NCBI GenBank assembly: GCA_037389465.1
Contig: JAZARR010000185.1
Span: 1,054,001 to 1,118,000, forward strand
Length of the DNA: 64,000 nucleotides
Direction: 5' to 3'
Source of the DNA: Baylisascaris procyonis
Lineage: Eukaryota > Nematoda > Chromadorea > Rhabditida > Ascarididae
Part shown: positions 1 through 12,400 of the stretch, piece by piece
Layout: each line of letters begins with the position of its first letter
Numbering within the stretch: the stretch's first letter is position 1
The notes under the pieces: model-generated
What the model saw: only the letters and a program-made list of their open reading frames with translations
Database searches by the model: none
Told to the model about the DNA's origin: nothing
Made by a program: the position numbers and the translations under genes

Positions 1-157
1 TAAAGCTTTCTATGTATTCTACTAAGAAAACCTTTATAAGTGTTTTTTCATTGCTAGTATAAACTGTTAATTTCGGTCGCGATGTGGTCCGATCACAACT
101 ATGATTGCCTCACTCTTCTCTCATAGTGATTTTGAAGTTTATTTATGAGTGTTCTAG

Positions 158-3100
158 TTGGATAAATGGCATAGACTCTTCCCGGTGGTACCTACAAGTG
201 CGGCCGTATTCGTGCATGTAACTCAAGAGTTGCAAAATACGGTACAAAGTTTGGTACAAGCATCTCTAACTATGCCGTCGAGTTCAATCGATACTGTTGG
301 CTCGATGATGCTGCAAACGGTCGCTTTCTTCATTAATACAACCGAATGGCAATTCATCCTGAAAATCTCTTCGAAGTAAATGACTGTATTTGCTTATTTT
401 CACTACTTGGAATAGGAGAAGGGGGTCATCCACCCTCGTTCCTTCACTTCCCTTCTCATGTTCTTGGGTGAATTTCTGGCGGAAATGTCGCGGGAGGTAT
501 GATGTAGTTTTCTTTTATTGATTTCGATCTTACTGAAAATGGATGAACTTATGCTTGGTTTTCTCTTTATTCGTTTCTGGCGCTTTCTTCGATGTATCAA
601 AACAATGGTCTTATGGCCATCCTACAAGATGTCTTTTCCATCGAGATCTCTGAATGGATCGCCATATATCAGCAATCTAGTAATCTTAGTTCATTCTGTG
701 CAATGTATGCGATTGAAGTACATATAGGCATTGTAAGCATAACCTTACCAAAGAGAAAAAAAGTCTTTAATAGTGATTGAAATGAAATTATTCATTAGAA
801 TTTTTGAATACACTTAGGCGATTGTTGTTTCATGCTTGTAAACCACTGAGTTGGAGTGCAAAATCTGATGGGATGTGGTCTGCGCCATAAGTTGACACTT
901 CTATCCACCTATTTCATTGTAACCCTGAATTTCGTTGGTTTGCTTTATTATAGGGGATAGTTCAGGATTAGTTCGATTTCTTCTCATTGCCTTATTTGTG
1001 CAAAAAATGTTTGTGTTACAATTGTGGATTGTATGGAAACGGTGAAATGGATCTTAGAAGGCCACTGCATGAATATATCATTTCTACAGTTATAGTTAAT
1101 AATCGTTGTACCCACTTATATTTTATGTTTCTAAAGTCAATCGATTCTCATATGCAAATTAATTTTAATAGGTTGAAAAGTCCATTTCTGGACGTGGCAA
1201 AGGTATTAGCCGCCTATATGACGAGTGATCCAACAATGAAAAAGAAAGTGGCCGATGGTGCTTGGTGGCAAATTATGCATGCCACTTTCGAAGATCCCAC
1301 AACGTAAGTTCAATAATATATTCCTTTTTGATCTTATCTTTTACCCTCAAAATATGTAATAGTCAAGTCTGCAATTTATATTACTCCTCTGTCCCCTCGT
1401 TTTTCACTCTATATGCCGTCGTGTGGTATTGAGCCACTCATCTTCGACGTTTTTAGCTTAGAGCTCTCCCACATGTTTCCATATATTGGAAGTGCAGTAA
1501 GGGAAAAGGTCAACAAGTTTGCATCTGTTTTTTGTTATCAGACAAATCTATATTATGCGCTTCGCAAAGTCAGAGTGACATCGAATTCGTAGAGAGAGTT
1601 CATGACCTTCTTGGTTCACATATAAAATCCGATTGTTTTCATATCACCATTTTCACTGGGTGTTAATTTTAGTGCGTTGGGAAATTATTGCTGATAACTT
1701 GTGGAACTTCTGGGAAAGTTTATTGAAATCTGATAAAATATACGCTTGTTTTATCTTATTAAATGTTTTGTTATGTTCTTTTCCTGATAAATCAACAAAT
1801 ATTTAGGAAGCGACGCAACGATGGCTCATCAGTGCGTGATCAGACAAGGCTATTGATATCTCGGGGTCAATTTCTTGCACTTCTACGTCTTATTAAGGTA
1901 TTCGTTGCAAATTGTTCCACCTCTTTTTCGTTTTATCTGACCTCCATGTGTACAAAACTCACCTCTACCATACCTGTATATTTTACAGCCATCATTTTTC
2001 CCATCTATACAATGTGTGCTTATATCGTCTTCATATTGTAAGCTACGCACTCTGCACCAAGTCTGCACCACAAATGCGGCTGAAGAATCGCAAAATTTTG
2101 GTGATTGTCGCAGTTTGGTACTATTTTTGCAATTAGGTGTGCATCTTACGATTGCACCAGAATTACGATGTTTACCTGTATTTGCGGTTTCAATTTTTAA
2201 AATACCTCCAATGCGGACTTAGCATGCAGCCGGCGACGTACTTAAGGCCAGCTGTTCATGCGACAAGCACTGAAATCGCTTTCCTATCCAAAAATCGACC
2301 ACCCACATTTCAAACGACTTAGCCATAACGTCGTCCATTCCCTTCTCTTCAATAATGGCATTCTTCAAATGGCGCTTAAGGTGTGTGCAACATTGGCCAT
2401 ACTTAGATGCTTTAATTTATGCGTTTCGAACCTGCAGAAGCTAACGTCTGCAACAAAGCTTTTGCTGAGGCAGGGTAAGAGGTGGAGGGGGGAGGTGGTT
2501 AATGAAAAAGAAAGGAGGGCTACCTTAAATTCAAATCACCGTAAGCTAGAAGTCACCTTGTAATCGTTGTATAACGCGCGGCTGTCAAGAATAGTCGTAA
2601 TGCAGTCATCGGTGATTTACTTTGAGAACTATTTGTAAATCTCTATGGTAGGCCGCAATAACTTCTAATTTACTCTCAAATATGAGTTGAATTTTTATTT
2701 TTATATTTATTACGAAAATGTGGAATGGAGATTTGCTTTGTTTTTTATGTGAAATTTTGAAACTGATAGAATAACAGAACTCAGAAGACATGTTTTCTAC
2801 TAACCTTGATTAGCGAAAAGGTGCCAAAAGGTGTTTGCTGAAGTATCGCATCAATAATGATTTGCCTTATATCGTCAATAAGGAATTATGCAGGTTGATC
2901 CTATCGTTATCCGTATAAAGCTTGAAGATTATTGATGTGCTTAATTGTACTATTTTGTAACCAACAGCTTTGGAATTTATAAAAGTTTTTATTTTAATTG
3001 AAAATGTAAAAGACCATATTCTTTTATGCTCATTATTTTCATAATTTTTCAAATTTCAAACGTGATTTCTGTTGTTTCCGCTCAAATTTTTTGACCTTCG

Positions 3101-6100
3101 GAGATGTTCTGTTAAATTACAGCCAATCCACTGAATCCTTTATTCCCCCACCCCCTTTGCATCTTTCATTTAGGGTGGATAAGTATGGCAATGTGTTTAT
3201 ATGTTTCAAATGGAATATATTAGTGCATTAATCGCAATAGTGATATTTAGGAGCCTTTATCAATCGCTTTTCTTATCAGTTTTGTTGGGAAGATATTCAA
3301 TCATGCGCTCATGATGCAACATTCAAGGAACGAGGAAAATGCGAGAATTTTTATTCAACATTCTGAGCTTTGGCAGTCGATTTTCGAGTGGGCGTTTTTT
3401 TTAAATTTTATTTGTGTATTTTATGATATGTGTCATCACTAGCTTTAAGAACCGTATGAAACACTGTACGCATCCATCCACCTCAACCATTTAATGTTGC
3501 AGTTCTCATACCCCATTCCCTTCCCTACCTCCCTCACGCATTCCTCTTCATCTCTTATGGGAGCATTTGCGAGCGAGTTATCTAAAAACATCACCGTTGT
3601 GGATTTTGTTTTGCAGGTCGTGATGGGAAAATGTTTTGATATAAAACGACGGGGTCACCCTCTATATGAAGTTTATTGCGTTGAAGTTTTCTAGAACATT
3701 TTCCCATGTTATATACAGCTGATAATACTACGTATGAAACTAGATCGAAGATTGTGAGGAAAAGTAGCATTTTGTTCTTTCTGGTCATTCGCCGATTGAA
3801 ATTTTCTTCAAAGATTGATTCGCTTACGTTTAAATGAATGCTATACGTTCTTCAGCCTCTTAGAAAATTTAATGCATTCGTTCTCCCTTAGAGTCATTCA
3901 TATAGTCTATATTTAGCATTAAGTTTAACGATTATGAGATAATGTTTCTCATTTGATTTGCTTATTGCATAAGATCGAAAAACTTTCTTATTGAAATGAT
4001 CGTTTTTTTTTTTTTTTGTAAATAAAAAGCAAAAAAAATTGTACTATCGAATTAAATTTATAAAAAAATAATTCTGTTCTTTGAAGAAAAAAAAATCTTT
4101 GATTTATTTAGTGATAATTTATAGAGGCTCAAATGCACCAGTGAATTTTCGATACGTTTCGGAATGTCTCGAAGTGATTTTGCACAATTCCATTCTTGTA
4201 AATCCAATCAATGCATTTTGGCTACGCTCTTTTGCCGACTATAGATATGGTAATCTTTTGAAATATTCATTGATTATAATTTTAAGTTTATTGTTTTTGA
4301 ACGGTGTTCAATCATGAATGACGGTTTTTTTGGTGCTGCTGAAAAATGGATTAGGAATTCCATCGTGAGATCCCCTGCCGGAGGCAAGATATTTGAGATA
4401 TTCCTCTCAATCTCAGTCATTCATATTAAAAATTGTACCGTAGAGGATATCGATGATCGATACTATCTTGGAAATCTCTGCCTTTATAATAAATCAATGA
4501 TATTATGAAAAATAAGCAGAAAAATCCACCCATAAGTCGAATATAGCAACGCAATAGATAATTTCGGTCATTGAGAGACTTATTTGAATTCATCAAAAGA
4601 ATTTCACTGTATTATTTCAATGTTTTTATCTAAGCGTTTCGTTTCATATGTTTAATTTACCATTTGATTTAGACAAATCTTATATTAGAATGTGGAAGGT
4701 GTATTTTGAGCTAAACACCCCTAATAACTAATTGCAACGATATACCTGTTTCAAACCTCATTGCAACGTCAATCTTTATTGCGTTTGTTGTTTATTCAAA
4801 CATAGTTGGCTAGCGATACTTGGCTTATTCTTGAATTTGGTGGTATAAACAAAACACTGTAATATAACAGAATACTATTCAGGCTGTTTGGCCAAATTCA
4901 AGGACCTTAGTGGATTACGTTCTACCTGCTTGGGTAGTAGGGTTTATCAAAATATGTGAATTGCTCGTTTTAGCACGTGAACAGTTCGATGATGCATTAA
5001 TTCTTTATATGGAGACATGCGTTGCATGCAGCGATTCGCTTATGAAACCCTTTCCAGACAATGTCGTTGATGATGTGGTAAGCTTTCCATTATTTACATC
5101 GAATTTTCAGCACAGTTCATTTCATCGACAGATGGTTGTCATCATTGCCCAACAGTAGTTCCAATCATAAAATCTCCTTGCATAGGTAAATCATTATCTG
5201 CCGTAAAACTCTTTGTTCTCTCAAGATGGCCCAAAATCTTCAGAAGTGGAGTAATGCCCGACCTTCCACGGGTTTGAGAGATGATCTTTGACCTCATTTT
5301 CTAACTTACGGAGAGTGAGATAAGACAGATCCATGAGTAGAATTAGATTATAAAGCAGATCAAAATTGGATTATAGATGTGGTATAAAGTGCAACGTTGT
5401 CTTCGTGCATGCGGCTCAGAGACACTAGCCGCTTTAGTTTGTCAGCTGATGCGAGATCCTCAGGAGCATTATGTACTGACGGCAAAAGCTCTTCTCGAAT
5501 CGCAGAATGACATCCCCGATGGATCGAGTGCTTTCTTCCCGCTTATCAGTGATATGAACCTGCTGGAGTTTATGCACGGTATGTTACCATCTCCTCACTC
5601 TAATTATGTGAAATATTGAGTTTTGACTGCAGTTAATTGATGCGAGTGGATGTGAAGTTAGATTTCAACAATTGCTCTCCTACGTAACAAGACGACCTTC
5701 TAGACGGTCTCGCAGGCTTACATGATGCTCGCTATGAATAGGTAATTATTGGGATATTGGGGGTTTGTATATGTGAAAGAGGGTACGTCGATATGATTCA
5801 ATGGACTATTGTAATGGGGTAGGTACGAAATAGCTACTGCATCGGGAGGAAGACAAAAGGCGATAGTTTTTTTATTTTAAATCTGTTTCTTCGTTAACTC
5901 TTGAGTTATTCTAGGCGAGAATACCCAAATTTTTCCTTAAGATGCCCCACTAGTTCCATTCTTCATAGGTCACTGGGGCAAGCGATCCGATTCGGAGCGT
6001 TTTGTTTGTCAAAATTCTTTGATGAGTTGCTGCAAAATAAAAGAGAATCATAGACATAAGAACAAATCTTCATCGTCTGATGGCAGTGTTAATTGTATTG

Positions 6101-7044
6101 ATGGTTAACGGTTAACGTGAAATGATTTTTGATATTCATTTGTGACAAATAATTAGTTTTTACGTTAGGAAGGGAATTAAATGTTCTCATGAAAGGAATT
6201 TATTCGCTCATTAGTGGCAATATATGTTGTCTTCTTGATTGGGTAATTTTCACAGTAAAATTTTGTCGTTGAGATTTTCTTATTCCAAATTTATTTTCTT
6301 TGCTTCTTATGTTCTTTCTGTTTCTTCTACCTCCATGTGCAAGTTGATGACTAGAAATTTTCCACTTACCACATTAATTGAGAGCACATTCGGGTAATAG
6401 TGTAGCCAGAGAAATCCCCCATAGGAAGCGAAGGCGTATTTTTATGAAGGGACGGGTCGGCGTTATTTCTGTTGAATTTTTTTCGCTCTTTGGTCGTCTG
6501 TAGTCTTCTGTTCGCCTATTGCCCGAAAGTTCCAAGAAGCTTACAGGAGAGAGGAGAAACTGCTTTCCTACCAGTATCTTACTGTCTGTGGTTATGACTT
6601 TGCTTTCGAAGAATAAGGGCGCGGAAATTTCAGTGCAGAAAATTCATCCGTATTTTGCTTGCTTCTGCTTGGCGAAGAGGCGGATGTGAGAACGGTCTTT
6701 TTTTTAATAAGATTCAATCCTAGAGTTTATGGAAGGATATGAGCAATTTGGAATATTGAAAAGGATTAATACATCAGAGCTAATGGCACCGGAAACGCTT
6801 CGACATCGATGACATAGGCGTGTTGACCTTCATTTTTTATTTATAGTTAACTAATCTTTTTTATATATTTGGAGGTTTTCGATATCGCCTCTCCCTCACC
6901 AAAGAATCTATTTTTAGATGCGTACGAGAAGTTGGGCCTGACACGGAGGAGTCAACTTTTGGTAGGTGTTTCCTCACTTTTCCTTCTGTAATTCCATTAA
7001 TCTATGTTTCGTAGAGGACGTTTGGTGAAAATGAAACCTATTGA
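158..7044 (+). CDS. ints-8: Integrator complex subunit 8 (INTS8), C-terminal part
   Basis: INTS8 is a TPR/helical-repeat subunit of the nuclear Integrator complex, which cleaves snRNA and nascent Pol II transcripts. I join nine exons: 158-375, 1172-1303, 1807-1897, 3251-3387, 4125-4249, 4974-5077, 5377-5578, 6918-6961 and 7015-7044. They total 1083 bases, giving 360 residues plus TGA, and codon phase agrees at every junction. Residue patterns follow the last third of human INTS8 in order: the KR-NDG segment (exon 3), EPL then a hydrophobic helix (exon 4), NP-N-(F/S)WL (exon 5), YxxxxxACSD (exon 6), QLMRD (exon 7) and ISDMNLLEFMH (ends exon 7). The 5' exons lie left of the window; bases 1-157 look like intron ending in TTCTAG. 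The exon 4 donor is assigned to GTGGGC; a GTTTTT donor 8 bases further on is also in phase. The final exon is only 30 bases and the product ends about 30 residues before the human C-terminus. Confidence 0.88.
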
Positions 7045-7212
7045 ACGCTCGCAGCCACTGGCCCTTAAACATGAGTAAAAACCACTTATTAATTACTAAT
7101 TATAGCTTAAATTTATGGTAAAGCTGATTTCAGTGCGATTCAGATTTCTTTAGTGACCATTGTGAACGGTAGAACTGATGTGACAAGTTGACAACTAATA
7201 GTAAATGATGAA

Positions 7213-7284
7213 GTCGCTATAGTAGTTCGGCGGTTAGAGCATCTGTATGGAAAGTTGAATGACGAGGGTTGGACTCTTTCATGG
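7213..7284 (+). pseudogene. Degenerate tRNA-like sequence
   Basis: The stretch has an A-box-like block around 7221-7240 (GGCGGTTAGAGC) and a B-box-like block near 7266-7276 (GGGTTGGACTC), spaced as in a tRNA. The B box carries G in place of the usual C of GGTTCGA. The 5' end GTCGCTA has no complementary 3' acceptor strand. It is therefore a decayed tRNA or the head of a tRNA-derived SINE, not a working gene. Confidence 0.35.
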
Positions 7285-7336
7285 GAACACAGTATTATCA
7301 GCTTTCACTGGGAACACAATATTATCAACTTTCACT
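7283..7336. repeat. 27-bp tandem duplication
   Basis: Two adjacent 27-base copies (7283-7309 and 7310-7336) begin GGGAACACA and end CTTTCACT, with two G/A differences. The repeat starts exactly where the tRNA-like sequence ends, so it may be the tail of the same element. Confidence 0.8.
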
Positions 7337-8282
7337 AAACAGCAATTAATATTTGTTAATTCCCAATCGATATTAATAATTCGTTAATAGTAATAATCGT
7401 TAATAATAGGTTATTTCTCACTAATAGCTTAGGAAACACTTTATCCCTAGTAATGACTGTTTTTCTGTCTATTTATCACATGATTAGTCCACATTTTATA
7501 AGTTTTTTCCGATTCTATGCAAAATTAATTTCATATTGAAGTAAATTAGAGAAGAATCCTTAGTTGACGAGTTGATATAAGGCATTATCATTGATAAAAA
7601 TATATTTCCTCATCCCTAAAATGCATAATATCACTGATCATTCCAAGGCTTCATTCATCCTTCATTTGCATAAACGTGAGTGATGATTGCAATGCACAGT
7701 TTTTCACGTGAAAATCCGTGAAAATTGTAACTTATTTCCCATATTAATGCTGTCGTAATATTACGATCCTATACCTGTTTATGTATAGTGAAAACTTAAC
7801 TAAAGGTTTTTGCATTTATAAATAATGAAAGATTATGAAACTTTTCAAGACAGATTATTCAAAAGATATGAAGAATTAGTTATATGCAATGAAAATGCTT
7901 TAATTTAAGTTACAAGCGATATCGGTGCCTCAGATGAACGCAGCAAATGTGATCCAAAATGAACGACATCTTCGTAATAGAGGACTTATGAGGGTTTTAT
8001 GCTCACAAATATTTCGAATTCATTTTTGATCTTTAATGCCTTATTTTTGATGCGTCACATTGATCTCAGAGTTGTTTTTCGTTTATATTTTCATTGGCTC
8101 ATTTTATTGCTGTGTAGATATATTTGTTGAACATATTTTCATGTTCTTTTATGTTGTACAATCCACCTCTCCCTCAACTGTTTATTGCGAAAATGCATCA
8201 GCAAAGAGTATAGAATTCATGAAATATCTTGTTATTTAAAAGGAAGGAAGACATTGAGGATAAACATAAAAACGTTTCTTCT

Positions 8283-8489
8283 TTATCCTGACATTTTTTG
8301 ATGTTTCAGCATTTTCGGATCATTGCAATCATTACACCAATAATAGTCGTATCCAAGGTGCTTAGCATTGTTGGCTTGTTGATTGCCCAATCGGAATCCG
8401 GGTCTATCAGAAGGACCACCTATCCCCATTTGTAAGAACGGTGTCCACGGGATTTGTGCATTCCGTACGTTCGAGGTAGGTTCTATAGT
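8283..8489 (-). CDS. Candidate alternative terminal exon of the PTP gene
   Basis: On the minus strand, a GTGCATCAG acceptor at 8490-8498 opens a phase-0 frame of 68 residues ending in TAA at 8283-8285. The peptide is rich in Gly, Pro and Asn in its middle (LQMGIGGPSDRPGF) and ends with a Cys-containing tail (YYWCNDCNDPKMLKHQKMSG). Just before the phosphatase stop, the codons GGA TAT ACT are followed by GTATAA, a possible phase-0 donor, so this exon could replace the last residue of the phosphatase. A minus-strand AATAAA near 8185-8180 follows. It could also belong to a separate small gene. I recognise no domain. Confidence 0.35.
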   Translation of the reverse strand, partial: TIEPTSNVRNAQIPWTPFLQMGIGGPSDRPGFRLGNQQANNAKHLGYDYYWCNDCNDPKMLKHQKMSG

Positions 8490-9424
8490 CTGATGCACTC
8501 GAATTGCATGAAAAGATGTAGCATGATCAATAAAATAGACCCAATATATGCCACCAATACAACTTGTTTATGAATGTACAGATTTATTGGTGAAAAATCA
8601 CCGCGACATTATGTTTGTTGTATTGATTGAGATAAAATGCGTAGTAATAAATATTAGAATATGTAACCACATATTTCACCGATAGTTTCGTTGTGATTGT
8701 GGAAGTATAACGGAATATGTGCTCATAATGAACACTAATAGAGCGCTAGCAAGTCATAAATTTAGCGCTAAGAAAGCCAAAAATATCAATGAATTTGTTT
8801 GTTTGCTTTTGTTTTTTTTTTTTTTCAATTATAATACCATTGACTGACTTATGTGCTTTTGTGCTGCTTCGGGCGATATCTGGGGCCTATATGAGTCGGC
8901 AGGCTTCAGCGCGTTTTGGTGTCACTTCTTCAATGGGCATTCGTATTTTCGTCACGCTTCTCTCATCTCTGTTCCTACTCGGCTTGTGGGCCGTAGTGCT
9001 CCCCCCAATAAACTATTTCCATTAACTCCGTTGTGTCGTCGCGTATCACATTCGGTCTCCGTCGTCAATCGCTGCTCCCAGTCATAACGAACGCTTATAG
9101 AACACTCATCCTCAATCCAGTCCAATACTATTTGTTTTTCTTTTCAAATTTGTTGAGTACTTAAGCCAATAAATATTTTTAAGGTTCGTTGCACAACTCG
9201 ATTTTCCCTATTAGAGTGACGAGAGATGTCGCGTAAGACTCATACTTGCTATGAAGTATGCATATTTTTTTCAAGCGAATCCATAGTTTGGTATTGTCAT
9301 TTAATGTTGCGTCACTTAGCTTGAATGCAACCATTCCCCTTCGCCACCCCTCCCCCCTCCCGCACTTCTTTTCAATGCGCGATTTTGAGTTGTCAATTAA
9401 AATCGACGAGAAATGAAAAGAATT

Positions 9425-12400
9425 TTATACAGTATATCCGTTAAAACTACTCAAATCGATTGCATCAACGTCATCATAGTAACGCTGTCTGAGTGCATAT
9501 TCGATAACAGCCAAATGTAGAAATAAATATTGCTCTGGATTTTGGACGGCCATTTCGCGTTGAGTTCGTAAACGTAATACCGTATCCTTGACATCGACCA
9601 TTGGTCCGGTAGATTGTTTTTCTGTATAGTCAAGTTTACGGCAACAAATATCAAGCGCTGCTAACGTTCCACTTCGACCAACACCAGCCAAACAATGCAC
9701 AACTATTGGTGATCTGAATAATTCGGCCTTAAATAAAAGTAAAAAAATGATAGTATTTAACATATTGCAATTAATTAGCGAAGGTACATCGATTATTACG
9801 AGTTTATTTTCTCGACGGTCATATATGTGAAAAGAAAATCTATAGAATGCTGAAGAACTAAAGTTTTAAAAAATTATGAACTCGCTAAAAACATCATATG
9901 TTATTTTGATGCTAAACTGCAGCTACGCTAATTTAATCCTTCTCGTCCTCCGAGGACGTCCGAAAATCGTTCGGGGACTCCGAAATTCGTGATCCGAGTA
10001 ATAATACTACCAGCATAGAAGTATCTCCGGCAGCTTGACCTAAAGTGGGTTTTGAACTCGGTGTTGTACTTTAGCGCTTATGCGCATTAGCTCTTTCTCA
10101 ATGCGCATTTATTTCGCATCATAAACAATAAAGGAGATTTGTTGCACATATCAAATTGTCAAACACATTTATAGTTCAGATCGAATATGTATAGGAATTA
10201 GGAAATTTTGAAATGAACTTATCTTTCTAAATAGCAAGTATGCACTCAATCGCTTAAATATGAAAAGTCGAACAATGAGCTTTTGGTATATTTTCAAATA
10301 TCTTTGATATTTACTGAAAGAAATCGAAATCGTTATCTTCGTCAGCAAAGATCAACACATTTCATCGAAAATTTCGGTATATTTACTTACTGAGTGCCCG
10401 ATTTCAACCATCCACTTTTCTCAGCTTCTTCGATCATCAAACGACGATTATAGTTCATATCGGCGATCAAATTCAGCATTTCGGTTGGTCTCGTTGGTGT
10501 ACCTTTATCTGGCCAATCGAAATAACAGATATGAAGCAATTTTCGCTCCGGTTCACTACCATGTCTGATCTTAAAAACTGTAACAATTTATTCAAATTCA
10601 CTGACCTAGAAACAAAAACTTTCAATCTCAGATTTCAATAATTTTAGGTTAGTTGGCTCTCATCTAGTTCATTAACCAGTTCAAGCATCGACTTTTACCC
10701 ATAGTAGCATGCGAATATTTCAAGACAATAAAGCAGTTTGATATAGGTTGTCGACATGATATTGAATGAGCCAGATAAGGTTCACATGATTGAAACGATT
10801 AGGAGTAGGGAGATGAATTACAAAGGAGGTCGACTTCCTTCCCCCACCTCTCTCCTCGAATTTTAAAAACAGATGAAATTTCCAGTCTTGTTGACGGCAT
10901 ATCAACAAGTATTCCAAAGAAAAACAATACATGAGTGGTTCATAAAAATTATGCATTCTAAAGTAAACTATACAAAGTAATAGCGGGCAAGTCGGTCGGA
11001 AATGTCTTCGACGACCACATCACTGAAATCACTTCAAAATTAGTCGAAAATATCAGCAAACAAGTTAATCCACCATAATTTCGATGCGAATTTCTTATTT
11101 TAGTGCATTGACGCTTGAAATAAACCTTTCCCTATGCGATTGATCAAAATGTTCGAACTTAGCGAATGTATCCCTCTACATTTATTAGATAATTTCTTCA
11201 TAAGAGCAAAAATGCTCTATACCAATTTAATGGAAAAAAATTGGAGCAGAAGACTCCAAAAGATCATCAAACGAATAACCTTCAAAATAGTCGCATCGTA
11301 AGTATCACGAATTTGTTGAGTACCATGATGTTCGATGGTATATGCACCAAAATTAACGGTAGTACCATGCTTAATGGGCATATATCGACGACATTGTTTA
11401 TCGTCGAGTGCAATTAATGCAACAATTGTGACAACGTTCTCTTGGAATATCATCGCCCAGAATTGCTCACTTGTTTCTTCTAATGGTGCTTGTGTGAGAA
11501 TAAATTTATTCGTTTCACGAAATCCATCAACATAGTTTGCGTGAAGGAAATCGTGTGTACCATCTGGATGCCTGTAAGAATAACTACTTTGTCCAACATT
11601 CTTCAATATTGCAAACAGTGGTTAGTGATGCTTGCTATGTCTGCAAATTCAAACAAATGCCAATGCATGGGCAACACTGATGAGCAACGTTGGAAGTTGA
11701 CTCCGAGGAGCCGATTCATCATGTAACATCGAAGTCGAATTCGAGAGTCTTTAGGGATCTGCTTTAGGTGGCGGGATCAAAAAATCGACTCCTTTTTTCT
11801 GTACTCGGAGTTACCAGTGCCCAACCCAATCCCTTTTACCCAGGAGTCGAAATGATGATTTTTGGTTGTTTTTAATCCCTAGCTCTTCTTTCCCCGTTAC
11901 AAAAACAAGAGTTCTAACAAAAAATATATGCGATGCTTCTGACTCGGAAGCTCCGGGCAGAAAACAAACGCATATTTGTTCAGTTCATCTAAAACTGTCG
12001 ATACTCTAGTACCAATCTTCGTGCCGAACACTTTAGTTGGGAACATGTGGCCCCGATAACCCCCCGATGATTTCCTAGCTAAAAACACTGATGATAGTGA
12101 CAGCGACCAGGTGCAACGTGTAGGACAACAGTGATAACGAACAAATATCGCAGGATGCCGCAGTGTGCATTAATTACTTATAAGCACCAATTCACCCTAT
12201 TTCGTTGATGGCTAACGCCTCTTCCTTTCTATGTTCTTATCAGCGTGTAGTATCAGCTTATCACCGAGTTAGAGAGTATTCGTTTCCTGAAATCTGAGTA
12301 AAAGACCTTATCAGAGCTAGAGGGTCATTTAATTCTGTCGGAGTTGCCGATTATTGTTGGGGAAGCGTTTTTGAGCTGCTCAAAAAGATTTAAAAGTTTG

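Larger units (their letters stand above)
7045..8282. other. INTS8-PTP intergenic region
   Basis: This is the tail-to-tail interval between INTS8 and the minus-strand phosphatase. It is AT-rich with no convincing reading frame. It holds a tRNA-like stretch, a 27-base tandem duplication and many TTAAT-type repeats near 7340-7420. No clear AATAAA lies close behind the INTS8 stop. A TTTATT near 8180 would serve as a minus-strand AATAAA for an exon ending at 8283. Confidence 0.6.

Noticed and set aside
4883..4973. Possible longer form of an INTS8 exon starting at TTCAG|GCTGTTTGG
   Set aside because: The acceptor at 4973 (GTTTTAG) restores phase 1 with the previous exon and gives the residues expected from the family; the longer form does not.
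8789..9087. Two overlapping hydrophobic plus-strand frames
   Set aside because: They begin in or near a T-rich run, lack supporting splice sites and resemble nothing known.
9714..9727. Upstream acceptor for the last phosphatase exon (TTTAAG)
   Set aside because: It would break phase with the previous exon. The internal TTATTCAG gives the family-typical SPIVVHC.
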